DNA of 8,697 nt, taken from the NCBI GenBank assembly GCA_947372405.1, contig CANBTO010000191.1:1-8697 (forward strand). The letters run 5' to 3'. Made by a program: the position numbers and the translations under genes. The DNA comes from Verrucomicrobiaceae bacterium. Lineage in GTDB: Bacteria; Verrucomicrobiota; Verrucomicrobiae; Verrucomicrobiales; Akkermansiaceae. The notes beneath the pieces are model-generated. The model saw only the letters and a program-made list of their open reading frames with translations. It was not told the origin of the DNA and made no database searches. This document shows, one piece after another, positions 1-7,221 of the stretch; position 1 is the stretch's first letter, and each line of letters begins with the position of its first letter.

Positions 1-2
1 TG

Positions 3-95
3 CCGCTGCCAGCATGGCAGCCGGTGAAACGTGAGCCATACATCCTGAATATGCGTCGGCAGCGTGAGGCTACCGGACATCCAACCGGAGCCTGA
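3..95 (+). CDS. C-terminal tail of an unidentified upstream gene (partial)
   Basis: An open frame enters from the left edge and ends at a TGA at 93-95, giving about 30 residues (ending REATGHPTGA). The tail is rich in Arg and Pro and has no motif I recognise, so no function is assigned. Another frame (2 to 33, ending AAGET) is also open from the edge but much shorter, so the choice rests only on length and a plausible residue mix. If real, the gene ends 68 nt before the flippase and probably belongs to the same glycan cluster. The 96-163 gap shows no clear promoter or hairpin. Confidence 0.35.
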   Translation, partial: PLPAWQPVKREPYILNMRRQREATGHPTGA

Positions 96-163
96 TCCTA
101 ATTGCCTGCACACGACCGCGCCATCTGGCCCGGGTCCGATGCACTCACCCAATCCGCACCCGG

Positions 164-1690
164 ATGGCCACACGCTCCAAACGTTTCATCGCTGGCATGG
201 TCAGCGGTTATGGCAGCATCGCCGCCAATGCGGTCGCTACCATGGTCAGCGTTCCACTTGCGCTGGCATACCTCGACAAAGAACGCTTCGGCCTGTGGGC
301 GCTCGCTGTCCAGATCAGCGGCTACCTGGCGTTGGTCGATCTTGGTATGAGTGGCGCCGTCAGCCGTTTCCTCGCCGATCACAAGGATGATGTCGACGGG
401 GCAGAGTATGGCAGGCATCTTTCCACCGGTGCCCTGGTTTTCCTTATCCAAGGATTCCTAGTTGCGGCGGCGGGATTGGCCATCGCGCCGTTCGCAGCGG
501 CGATGTTCTCGGTGCCTCCCCACCTTGCAGGCGAATTCCGGCTCTTGTTAATCGTCCTGACCGTTTCAACCGGCTTCTCGGTGGCTCTGCGTTCGATCGG
601 CGCGCCGCTCTGGGCCTTTCAGCGCAACGATGTGGTCTACGCCTGCGCCACCGCGACCCATGTCGTGTCGCTCGCGCTGCTGTGGATCGGATTCCATCTT
701 GGCTGGGGAGTCATGAGCTTTGCCATTTCTCAGATCCCGCCGATGATCGGAACCATCGCCTGCTATGGATGGATCTGCCATCGGAACAACTATTACCCTT
801 CAAAAAAGCATTTCGGTGCCCCCACCTTGGAGGTTTTCCGCCGGATGTTCCATTTCGGAAAAGACAATCTTCTAATAGTGCTAGGCGGCCAGCTCGTAAA
901 CGCAAGCCAGATCATGATCATCAGCCGCTGGGTTGGCCTTGAGGCCACGGCCACTTTCTCGGTCGCCACCAAATTCTATGGCATGGCCATGCAGGTCGTG
1001 TCCAATCCTGTATCCGCTTCTTCCCCAGCCCTCACGGAACTCTGGGTGCGCGGCGAGAAAGAACGATTCACCCATCGTTTCTGGGATCTCATCTCGCTGA
1101 CTTTGTGCGTTTCAACCATTGCCGCAGCCGGTCTTGCCGCAGGCAACAAGGCGATGATTTCCGTCTGGACACATCATGAAATCCAGTGGTCCTGCCTTGG
1201 CGACCTCATGCTCGGCGTGATGATCGTGGTCCGCAATCTGAACTTCTGTTTTATCGGACTTTTCGGCTTTATGGGCAACTTGGCTCCGGTGCGTTGGATC
1301 CTGTTTCTGGAAGGCGTCGCCTTCGTCCTGCTCGCCGTGGTTATGCGCGGCCATGCGGGCATCAACGGCATATTCGCCGCATCCATCGCCGCACACCTCG
1401 GCATCACCGGAGTTCTCTCCTACCGCGCGGCAAGGCCCATCATCGGTGGGATTTCCCATCTCAGGGTTCCTCTCGCTTGTGCGATGACCTGCACCTGCCT
1501 GGCTTCCGGCACAGCATTCCTTGCCTACTACTTTGAATCGAATGCCTGGCTCGTTCTGTGCGCTGCGGCGGCCTGCGGTTTGCTGACCTCCCTCGCCATG
1601 TGGAAATTCGCCCTGCCCCAATCACTCAAGCTGCAGGTCACAGACAGGTTGCAAAGCCTGCTGGCCCACTTCAAGCCGGCAAACGTATGA
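164..1690 (+). CDS. Wzx-type polysaccharide flippase (PST/MATE-like membrane transporter)
   Basis: A 508-residue, strongly hydrophobic protein with about 12 predicted membrane segments by eye (for example residues 13-36, 45-66, 89-115, 126-145, 158-178, 182-203, 235-255, 310-328, 345-367, 378-394, 400-420, 435-456, 462-480). The N-terminus (GYGSIAANAVATMVSVPLAL, then ERFGLWAL and LVDLGMSGAVSRF) is the pattern of lipopolysaccharide/O-antigen flippases of the polysaccharide transport family: first helix, a conserved turn, then a D-x-G-x-x-x-A stretch. Length fits the family (400-520). Expected role: moving undecaprenyl-diphosphate-linked repeat units from the cytoplasmic to the periplasmic face of the inner membrane; the exact substrate cannot be read from sequence. 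The ATG at 164 is chosen because the first helix follows directly; no good ribosome binding site precedes it. It is the first complete gene of a + strand run, with the next gene 34 nt downstream. Confidence 0.9.
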   Translation: MATRSKRFIAGMVSGYGSIAANAVATMVSVPLALAYLDKERFGLWALAVQISGYLALVDLGMSGAVSRFLADHKDDVDGAEYGRHLSTGALVFLIQGFLVAAAGLAIAPFAAAMFSVPPHLAGEFRLLLIVLTVSTGFSVALRSIGAPLWAFQRNDVVYACATATHVVSLALLWIGFHLGWGVMSFAISQIPPMIGTIACYGWICHRNNYYPSKKHFGAPTLEVFRRMFHFGKDNLLIVLGGQLVNASQIMIISRWVGLEATATFSVATKFYGMAMQVVSNPVSASSPALTELWVRGEKERFTHRFWDLISLTLCVSTIAAAGLAAGNKAMISVWTHHEIQWSCLGDLMLGVMIVVRNLNFCFIGLFGFMGNLAPVRWILFLEGVAFVLLAVVMRGHAGINGIFAASIAAHLGITGVLSYRAARPIIGGISHLRVPLACAMTCTCLASGTAFLAYYFESNAWLVLCAAAACGLLTSLAMWKFALPQSLKLQVTDRLQSLLAHFKPANV

Positions 1691-1724
1691 TCTCTTAGGG
1701 AGTCTTATTTCAAAATCCGTAGCC

Positions 1725-2876
1725 GTGAGAATCGTACACGCCCTGCAAATGCCCGTCCTGAAACAAGGCGGCGTAGAAGTCCTGGTCCGGACCCTGATCG
1801 AGGAAACATTTGGAAAACATGAATGCCACCTGATCTCTACGGACGATACCGCGACCATGGACGCCAGCCCTCTTCGCGGGCTGATCCACGGCCATCTCCA
1901 CGTTCCCGTGGGACCGATCCCGCGTTCCTGGTTTCCCAAGATGCTCGAATGGTTGCGGCGCCACCGCATCGATCTCTGTCACTTCCATCTTTCCGGAACT
2001 TATGACATGGGATCGTGGTCGGTCTTTTCATGCCCGATGAAACTGGCCGCCATCCATGGTTTCACCACAGTAGTCACCAACCACCAGGCGGTGTCCTTTT
2101 TTTCCGCAGACCGTCCGCCCGGATTCTTCCTCCGTAAGTGTGCCGCCCAGGCTGCGATGTGGCCCGGCAAGGCACTGCAACTCTACTCCGCCGCATGGGA
2201 GGCCAGCGTCTCGCAACACGACCTCGCACTCACCAATCGTTTCTATCCTTTCTTCCGTGACAAGCTCGTCCAAGTATATCACTCGCGACTGGATGTTGCG
2301 GCTTCGGTGCTCCCCATTCCGCCCACTCGAAGGATTCTTAACGTCGCGACCATCGCCTTCCGCAAGGGTCAGCACATCCTGGTCGAAGCCTTCTCCCGAA
2401 TCGCCAGTGATTTTCCGGAATGGTCGCTCGACCTCGTCGGCTTCAAAGCCGAGGCCGCGTGCGTATCGCGCATCGAAGACATCATCCGCAGCGGAGGTCT
2501 TGAAAAACGAATACGCCTGCACGGCCCTCATCCCGACCCCACGGACTTCTATCGCCGGGCAGAGATTTATGTGCAGCCGTCCCTCTTGGAAGGACTCGGA
2601 CTCTCCCTTCAGGAAGCAATGTTCCACGGGCGCGCCTGTGTGGGCGCTGAAACTGGCGGCATTCCCGAACTCATCAATGATCCAAGCATCGGCATGCTTC
2701 ATGAACCGGGAAACCCTGGAGCTCTGGCGGATACCCTTACCAAACTGATGAAGGACGAAGACCTTCGCACTCGCATGGGCATGGCCGCGCGCGATTCGAT
2801 CCTCAACCGCGGCATGACGCGCCAGGCCATGGCCGCAAGCTACCTCGCTCTTTACAGGAAGGCGCTCGGAGCTTGA
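1725..2876 (+). CDS. GT4-family glycosyltransferase (GT-B fold)
   Basis: A 383-residue retaining glycosyltransferase, presumably transferring a sugar from a nucleotide-sugar donor to the growing lipid-linked glycan at the cytoplasmic face. The N-terminal half starts MRIVHALQMPVLKQGGVEVL, the usual first strand plus Gly-rich acceptor-side loop. The C-terminal donor domain begins near residue 203 (RILNVATIAFRKGQHILVEA, with R213-K214 in the donor-phosphate position) and has the EX7E motif as E289...E297 within EGLGLSLQEAM, followed by GGIPELI (311-317). Length is normal for GT4. The start is GTG at 1725; a GGGAG lies about 22 nt upstream, too far to be a good ribosome site, so the start is chosen on the conserved N-terminus. 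It sits 34 nt after the flippase. Donor and linkage are unknown. Confidence 0.9.
   Translation: MRIVHALQMPVLKQGGVEVLVRTLIEETFGKHECHLISTDDTATMDASPLRGLIHGHLHVPVGPIPRSWFPKMLEWLRRHRIDLCHFHLSGTYDMGSWSVFSCPMKLAAIHGFTTVVTNHQAVSFFSADRPPGFFLRKCAAQAAMWPGKALQLYSAAWEASVSQHDLALTNRFYPFFRDKLVQVYHSRLDVAASVLPIPPTRRILNVATIAFRKGQHILVEAFSRIASDFPEWSLDLVGFKAEAACVSRIEDIIRSGGLEKRIRLHGPHPDPTDFYRRAEIYVQPSLLEGLGLSLQEAMFHGRACVGAETGGIPELINDPSIGMLHEPGNPGALADTLTKLMKDEDLRTRMGMAARDSILNRGMTRQAMAASYLALYRKALGA
2856..2862 (+). promoter_or_regulatory. Possible ribosome binding site for an alternative TTG start
   Basis: AGGAAGG ends 10 nt before a TTG at 2873 that overlaps the stop of the preceding glycosyltransferase gene (TTGA) and is in frame with the next gene. 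Using it would add 13 residues (MNFSIHPTGSLIR) to the next protein and couple its translation to the upstream gene. The extra residues look unlike a GT4 N-terminus, so the ATG at 2912 is preferred here. Confidence 0.25.
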
Positions 2877-2911
2877 ATTTCAGCATCCACCCAACAGGCA
2901 GTTTGATCAGA

Positions 2912-4072
2912 ATGAACCGGCAGCGCTTTGTCATTGCAGTTCCGTTCAGGACGGATTATTACACGAACTACGCCCGCATTATTGAAAACGCGGGGATGTT
3001 GCGCAAATGCCTGCTTTGGACCAGGAACGGATTCGCCGGCGTGCCTGCCGAACGACACGAGTTGTTCCCCATGCTGGGATTGCTGTCCTATGCCGCCGCA
3101 AAAACATTGTCGCCTTATCGCAGCGAATCGTTCCGTTTCGCCCTGCACCCCGCCTTCGACGCATGGGCCTCCACCAAACTCCGGCCCGGCGACCATGTGA
3201 TATCCAGCTATGGTTACGCGAACATCTGCTTCCGTAAGGCACGCGCGAATGGGGGCATGGCCTTTCTCGACGGAGGAAACTCTCATCCCGCACTTTTCTG
3301 GGACCTGCTGTCCGAGGAACACAAACGCTGGAACTGCCAGTTGCCACCGGTGGCAGGTTACCATTACCGCCGCTCCCTGGACATGATGGAACATGTGGAC
3401 TTCGTCCTATCGCCCAGCAACTTCGTGGCAAAATCGTTCCTGGAGCGTGGCTTCAAGCAGAAGCAAATCCTGCCCGTCTTTTTCCCGGTGGACTTGTCCA
3501 AATTCAAACCCGCCGAGCGTGAACGCCCGAAGGACCGACCTTTCACCGTAATCAACACCGGTGGTCTTTCTCTGCGCAAGGGTACGCCCTATCTTCTGGA
3601 AGCCTTCCGCCTGATACGCAACAGGATTCCCGACGCGCGCTTCCTCCTTACCAGCTCCGCGACCGATTCAATCAAACCAATACTTGCCCGATACAGCGAT
3701 CTTCCGATCGAATGGGCCGGCTATCTTCCTGAGGACAAGCTCGGCGAACGCCTGCGGAATGCGGATCTCTTCATCCTTCCTTCCTTGGAGGAAGGACTGG
3801 TCCGCACCGCGCTTCAGGCGATGGCAACGGGTCTTCCGTGCATACTCACGCCCAACACCGGAGCGAATGATTACATCATTCCCGATGTGAACGGTTCCAT
3901 CGTTCCCATCCGCGATCCGCAGTCGATCGCCGACTCTGCGTGCGAGTGGTGGGAGAAAATCCGCTCAGGTTATCGCGTCAGCACCGAGGGTTTCTCCGGA
4001 CAGTTGTCATATGAGCGTCTCAATACGGTTCTGGTCAAGCATCTCGAACCGTTTGTCAACGGCATCGACTGA
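2912..4072 (+). CDS. GT4-family glycosyltransferase with Glu-to-Gln in the EX7E motif
   Basis: From ATG 2912 this is a 386-residue GT-B enzyme. Residues 5-20 (RFVIAVPFRTDYYTNY) form the first strand; SPSNFVAKSF (167-176) and VFFPVDLSKFKP (189-200) are the linker pattern of GT4 enzymes. The donor domain begins near 211 (FTVINTGGLSLRKGTPYLLE, with R222-K223), and LEEGLVRTALQAMATGLPCI (292-311) is the EX7E region: E294 is present but the second Glu is Q302. TGANDYI follows, where many relatives have GG-x-P/S-E/D. The ATG leaves a 35-nt gap to the previous gene, matching its neighbours' gaps (34 and 32 nt); an in-frame TTG at 2873 is the alternative start. Likely adds one sugar to the repeat unit. 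Clearly divergent from the preceding GT4, so not a recent duplicate of it. Confidence 0.87.
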   Translation: MNRQRFVIAVPFRTDYYTNYARIIENAGMLRKCLLWTRNGFAGVPAERHELFPMLGLLSYAAAKTLSPYRSESFRFALHPAFDAWASTKLRPGDHVISSYGYANICFRKARANGGMAFLDGGNSHPALFWDLLSEEHKRWNCQLPPVAGYHYRRSLDMMEHVDFVLSPSNFVAKSFLERGFKQKQILPVFFPVDLSKFKPAERERPKDRPFTVINTGGLSLRKGTPYLLEAFRLIRNRIPDARFLLTSSATDSIKPILARYSDLPIEWAGYLPEDKLGERLRNADLFILPSLEEGLVRTALQAMATGLPCILTPNTGANDYIIPDVNGSIVPIRDPQSIADSACEWWEKIRSGYRVSTEGFSGQLSYERLNTVLVKHLEPFVNGID

Positions 4073-4104
4073 CAGGACATGAGGTTTAACACAATTCATC
4101 CCAA

Positions 4105-4932
4105 ATGAGTCAGACGGACACCAAAACAGCCTTTGAATGGAACGGCATCGTTCCACTACGCCCGCAGGACCCGCCCTCGGTCGCCGCCTTCAGGTTTCTC
4201 TACCGCGCAAGCCGCCGCAACCAGGCATTGGACTGCTTCCTGACCTCCTTCCTCAAACACCGATATTATCTGCCCACGGTCGCCGCGGAGACGGTGATTC
4301 CCGACTTCGCGACTAGCATGGTGACCGTCCGCGATCTGCCGCGCGGACTATGGGCCACTCCTCTGGTGGATACGCTTTCCGTCGTCAAGGCGGCCATTGG
4401 CTTCCAGTCGCAGAGGATTCTGGAAATCGGCAGCTACAAGGGTTCCACCGCCCGTCTGCTGGCGGAAAACACTCCTGCAGACACCCATATTTGGACACTG
4501 GATATGGATCCGAACCACGGCGAGGCCTACCGTGGCACGATTCACGAATCCCGCATCACCCGCATCATCGGCCGCGCCTCCAACGAACTGCTCGATGAAC
4601 ACGGCCCTTTCGATCTTATCTTTGTGGACGCGGATCACGACTATGAATCCGTATTCCATCACAGCGCGGTCGCTTTCAGACAACTCTCACCCGGCGGTGT
4701 GATCCTCTGGCATGACTACCAGCAGAACAACTACCTGCATGGTGGATGTGCCGTTCCTGAAGCCCTCCACATGGCAGCCACTTGCTTCAAATCGGACATC
4801 CTTTCCATCGAGGGCACCATGCTCGGCATCTATTCCGAACGCCCCGGATGGGAAACCGCCAAGGCGGTGGCTCGGGAAAAATCCGACGATCATTCCAATC
4901 CATGGAGCGATGGGAAAATCCGCAAGATCTGA
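4105..4932 (+). CDS. Class I SAM-dependent methyltransferase, Methyltransf_24-like (intact copy)
   Basis: A 275-residue protein with a Rossmann methyltransferase core in its second half: motif I ILEIGSYKGSTA (105-116), acidic end of strand 2 at TLDMDP (131-136), DLIFVDADHDYESV (170-183) as the strand-4 motif, and GGVILWHDY (197-205). The order and the VDADHDY/HDY signatures match the Methyltransf_24 family, often found in glycan clusters and thought to act on sugars or their substituents. The first 90 residues are a less conserved extension. The ATG at 4105 lies 32 nt after the previous stop. A second copy of this gene survives as a remnant at 6304-6474 (TLDLNPKHGEAYRG there against TLDMDPNHGEAYRG here; C-terminus SNPWDDKNIRKI against SNPWSDGKIRKI). 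A ruined FkbM-like gene starts 12 nt downstream. Substrate unknown. Confidence 0.85.
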   Translation: MSQTDTKTAFEWNGIVPLRPQDPPSVAAFRFLYRASRRNQALDCFLTSFLKHRYYLPTVAAETVIPDFATSMVTVRDLPRGLWATPLVDTLSVVKAAIGFQSQRILEIGSYKGSTARLLAENTPADTHIWTLDMDPNHGEAYRGTIHESRITRIIGRASNELLDEHGPFDLIFVDADHDYESVFHHSAVAFRQLSPGGVILWHDYQQNNYLHGGCAVPEALHMAATCFKSDILSIEGTMLGIYSERPGWETAKAVAREKSDDHSNPWSDGKIRKI

Positions 4933-4944
4933 TCATGCTCCGCC

Positions 4945-5210
4945 ATGTGCTATGACCACACCATCAACTGAGAAACGCCTTTGACGCCCGGTGGCATAAT
5001 GGGAGCCCTGCAGCAGTGATTTGTTTTATCATCTGCCGCACCGGCGTTCGCCTAACCTCGTGGAATTTGATTCAGGGAGCATCGTTTACTCGTCTGGAGT
5101 CGGCAGGGACATCACGTTTGAGCAGGCACTCGCGGATGTGACGGTGTGAAGATGATCCTTCTTGATCCCTCTCCCGCCCCAGAAACCATCGTAATCTCGA
5201 AAAAAACGGC
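4945..5210 (+). pseudogene. Decayed FkbM-like methyltransferase gene, paralogue of 6480-7217
   Basis: Reading this stretch against the intact FkbM-like gene at 6480 gives a continuous match interrupted by damage. The ATG at 4945 opens MCYDHTIN against MSFDHAFN, then an in-frame TGA at 4969-4971, then ETPLTP against DLPLTP. After GIMGALQQ a one-base insertion near 5014-5017 shifts frame; from 5018 the reading is DLFYHLPHRRSPNLVEF against [17 protein letters not shown]. About 19 codons are then missing, and [20 protein letters not shown] matches the SAM-binding region [20 protein letters not shown] second shift near 5146 leads to KMILLDPSP against KVILLDPSP. The match is clear to about 5200 and weaker to about 5255; the C-terminal DIEGAE half is absent. 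It stands 12 nt after the intact Methyltransf_24 gene, the same order as copy 2 downstream. It cannot encode a working enzyme. Confidence 0.88.
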
Positions 5211-5420
5211 GAGATGGATCCAATCCGGGATGCCTATGCGTTGGCGGACGCCATCGTGCGCTGCTACTAACGAAGGATCTCCCGCCGGTAATTCGTGAAT
5301 AGGGACCTCAAATCCTCGCTTTGTTTCGACACTTTTGAAGCGCCCCTTTTATAAAACCTCACCTCAATCGACCGGCTGGCGTTCGGAAAGTTTCCGCCTG
5401 ATCACCGAATCTCAACGCGG
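5211..5420 (+). other. Gene-poor stretch between the FkbM pseudogene and the next methyltransferase
   Basis: No gene is called here. The left end (to 5270) is open in one frame, reading EMDPIRDAYALADAIVRCY and a TAA. It resembles either a distorted continuation of the FkbM pseudogene (INAALAGHD in the intact copy) or the last residues of a GT4 enzyme (compare DPxALADAI). The rest holds a promoter-like pair at 5326-5355 and a 13-nt palindrome at 5384-5396 (CGGAAAGTTTCCG). Confidence 0.4.
5326..5355 (+). promoter_or_regulatory. Candidate sigma70-type promoter for the 5478 methyltransferase
   Basis: TCGACA (5326-5331) and TATAAA (5350-5355) each match 5 of 6 consensus bases, with an 18-nt spacer. 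It lies in the least coding-like part of the locus, about 120 nt before the ATG at 5478 and after the pseudogene, so it could restart transcription there. No experimental support; such a pair can occur by chance. Confidence 0.3.
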
Positions 5421-5477
5421 ATGGCAGCCCCAGAAGCACAGCGCATTCCGCCGACCAAGCGAGTTCAACCTTTTTCC

Positions 5478-6317
5478 ATGACAACCAATCATCAGACGCC
5501 ACGTTCACGGAAGCAGAAAGTCGCGGAGACTATTCGCAGGATCTGTCCCAAGCTCGCGGATATGCTGGAAGCGCATTGGTTCCGACAACACACCCGCCGC
5601 TGGCATTGGGATTTTCAGAAGGAGATCGCAGCCAAGCTCTACTCTGGCAGCCCCATCACCGTGCTTTCCGGACCCTTCCGCGGCATGATCTACGAGAACC
5701 GCGTCTATTTCGGTTCCATCACCCCCCGCTGGATCGGAAGTTATGAAATGGAACTTCATCCCGTGGTGGAGGAAATCGCCCGCGGCCACTACGAGGCGAT
5801 CGTGGACATTGGATCGGCCGAGGGATACTACAGCATCGGTCTGGCACGGCTTATCCCTGAGACCCCCGTCTATTCCTTCGAGACAGACTGGATCTCTCGC
5901 TGGCAGCAAAAGCGCCTGGCTCGCTTCAACAAGACCGCCAACCTGATTCTCGCGGGCTTTTGCCACCATCAGCGGTTGGAGGAGATTCTCAAGCGACGCG
6001 CTTGCGTGATTTGCGACATCGAGGGATGGGAGATCGAAACACTCGATCCCGCAAGAGTCCCGGGACTTGCACGAGCCGACATCCTTGTCGAGATCCATCC
6101 GTTCAAGGAACTCTCCGGCACTCAGTGTGGAATGCTGATCGAAGAAAGATTCCGGGACACCCATGCGATCCGGCGCATCCGCATGGAAGTACGCACGGTG
6201 GACCGGTTTCGCGGCGAATTGAGTCCGCTCACCGAAAACGAGGCGCAGGAAGCGATGAACGAGCACCGAGGGCGCGAGCAGGAATGGCTCTGGCTCAAGT
6301 CTCGACACTGGATTTGA
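5478..6317 (+). CDS. Class I SAM-dependent methyltransferase, FkbM-like fold, distinct from its neighbours
   Basis: A 279-residue protein. The SAM-binding motif I is VDIGSAEGYYSIGLA (109-123), strand 2 ends in YSFETD (132-137), and CDIEGWEIETLDP (179-191) sits where FkbM enzymes have KIDxEGxE, followed by DILVEIHPF (201-209). This supports a methyltransferase remotely like FkbM but not a copy of the gene at 6480. The substrate is unknown; context suggests a sugar or sugar substituent. The start at 5478 (MTTNHQTPRSRK) is preferred; an ATG at 5421 would add 19 Pro-rich residues, and neither has a clear ribosome site. The last codons (RHWI, stop) run out of frame into the remnant of the second Methyltransf_24 copy at 6304, so the natural C-terminus may have been slightly changed. 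It separates the two copies of the duplicated module. Confidence 0.8.
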   Translation: MTTNHQTPRSRKQKVAETIRRICPKLADMLEAHWFRQHTRRWHWDFQKEIAAKLYSGSPITVLSGPFRGMIYENRVYFGSITPRWIGSYEMELHPVVEEIARGHYEAIVDIGSAEGYYSIGLARLIPETPVYSFETDWISRWQQKRLARFNKTANLILAGFCHHQRLEEILKRRACVICDIEGWEIETLDPARVPGLARADILVEIHPFKELSGTQCGMLIEERFRDTHAIRRIRMEVRTVDRFRGELSPLTENEAQEAMNEHRGREQEWLWLKSRHWI

Positions 6318-6474
6318 ATCCGAAGCACGGTGAAGCCTACCGTGGCAGCATTCACGCCACCCATCACCCGCATCATCGCCCGCGTCTCCAACGAACTGCG
6401 CCATCCGCACCAATACTGACAATCAATCAAATCCATGGGATGATAAAAACATCCGCAAAATCCAAGACCAGAAA
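6304..6474 (+). pseudogene. Remnant of a second Methyltransf_24-like gene, paralogue of 4105-4932
   Basis: Two blocks of the intact gene survive. Block A, 6304-6398, aligns with 4494-4590 at roughly 87% identity by hand count (about 12 mismatches plus a 2-nt deletion); it reads TLDLNPKHGEAYRGSIH and then loses frame. Block B, about 6421-6474, aligns with about 4891-4930 and reads SNPWDDKNIRKIQDQ, the C-terminus of the intact protein (SNPWSDGKIRKI) without its stop. About 300 nt between the blocks, holding the VDADHDY and HDY motifs, are deleted, and everything before TLD is missing. The TGA of the upstream methyltransferase (6315-6317) lies inside block A in another frame, so the junction between foreign and remnant DNA is near 6300. 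The intact FkbM-like gene follows, as in the ancestral gene order. Confidence 0.88.
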
Positions 6475-6479
6475 CTTTT

Positions 6480-7217
6480 ATGTCGTTTGACCATGCGTTT
6501 AATCATGACTTGCCGCTGACACCCAGGGGAATACTATCAGCAGTTCAGCATGATCTGTTCTATCATATGCTTCACCGCAAGTCCCATGACCTTGTCGAAC
6601 TGGGAGATCGCAAACTGGGATGCAACTGGACGATCCGATCGGCGGATCTGGGTCCGGACAGTGTCATTTACTCGGCAGGAGTAGGGAGGGACATTACTTT
6701 TGAGCACGGGCTTGCGAATCTGTTCGGTGCGAAAGTTATACTGCTTGATCCTTCACCCACCGGACTTGAAACCATGAAAATTCAGGAAAACCGCAGGCAT
6801 GAATTCATTTTCATCAATGCCGCTCTTGCAGGACACGACGGGGAGCTTTCTCTGGCTCCTCCACCGGACCCGGAGGAAGGTTCCTGGATTTCGGACATTC
6901 GGGGTTCGAATGATTCGGCAGCCGGCGGCATCAAGGTTCCTTGCAGATGCATCTCCAGCCTGATGGAAGAATTCGGCCATTCCCACGTGGACCTCCTGAA
7001 GATCGATATTGAAGGCGCAGAGTTTCCGGTTATTGAATCCATATTGAACTCTCATGTGAAGATCCACCAGATCGCTGTTGAATATCACAACGGCGTCATT
7101 CCGGGAATTTCCAAATCCAGTACAATCCGCTCGTTGCTGAATCTCTACCGCAAAGGCTATAGAATTGTTCACAAGGGTGGCAGCAACCATACCTTGTATC
7201 TTGCCTCTGAATTTTGA
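6480..7217 (+). CDS. FkbM-family SAM-dependent methyltransferase (intact copy)
   Basis: A 245-residue protein. Residues 62-75 ([14 protein letters not shown]) form the SAM-binding motif I, VILLDPSP (86-93) ends strand 2 with D90, and [15 protein letters not shown] (171-185) is the FkbM signature; QIAVEYH (197-203) follows in the position of the next core strand. FkbM-type enzymes are O-methyltransferases; in glycan clusters they are thought to methylate sugar hydroxyls, but the target is not readable here. The ATG at 6480 is supported by the pseudogene at 4945, which shares the same N-terminal pattern (M-x-[FY]-D-H-x-[FI]-N...PLTP). There is no evident Shine-Dalgarno sequence; the start lies just behind the Methyltransf_24 remnant, whose frame reads across it. 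The last residues (SEF, stop) fall in a GAATTTTGAAT repeat, so the original C-terminus may have been altered. Confidence 0.88.
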   Translation: MSFDHAFNHDLPLTPRGILSAVQHDLFYHMLHRKSHDLVELGDRKLGCNWTIRSADLGPDSVIYSAGVGRDITFEHGLANLFGAKVILLDPSPTGLETMKIQENRRHEFIFINAALAGHDGELSLAPPPDPEEGSWISDIRGSNDSAAGGIKVPCRCISSLMEEFGHSHVDLLKIDIEGAEFPVIESILNSHVKIHQIAVEYHNGVIPGISKSSTIRSLLNLYRKGYRIVHKGGSNHTLYLASEF

Positions 7218-7219
7218 AT
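7209..7219 (+). repeat. GAATTTTGAAT repeat unit at the FkbM/acyltransferase junction
   Basis: GAATTTTGAAT here contains the FkbM stop codon and ends 2 nt before the next ATG. The same 11 nt recur at 8170-8180, and close variants occur at 7802-7819 and, inverted, at 8236-8246. It marks the left edge of the two-gene stretch 7222-8165. Confidence 0.6.
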
Positions 7220-7221
7220 TG

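Noticed and set aside
2028..2702. A 224-codon minus-strand open frame, and similar ones at 1112-1621 and 2852-3394
   Set aside because: Each lies antisense to a gene with clear family motifs, and none has a coherent domain pattern.
5214..5270. Short frame ending ALADAIVRCY that resembles a GT4 C-terminus
   Set aside because: Too short to assign; the bases can also be aligned, with gaps, to the continuation of the FkbM paralogue, so no separate glycosyltransferase relic is claimed.
5384..5396. 13-nt palindrome CGGAAAGTTTCCG, considered as an operator
   Set aside because: It is a single short palindrome with no regulator gene nearby and no second copy seen; chance is likely.
5505..6422. A 305-codon open frame on the minus strand
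   Set aside because: It is antisense to the methyltransferase at 5478-6317, continues over the pseudogene remnant, shows no recognisable motif, and is explained by GC-biased third positions of the sense gene.
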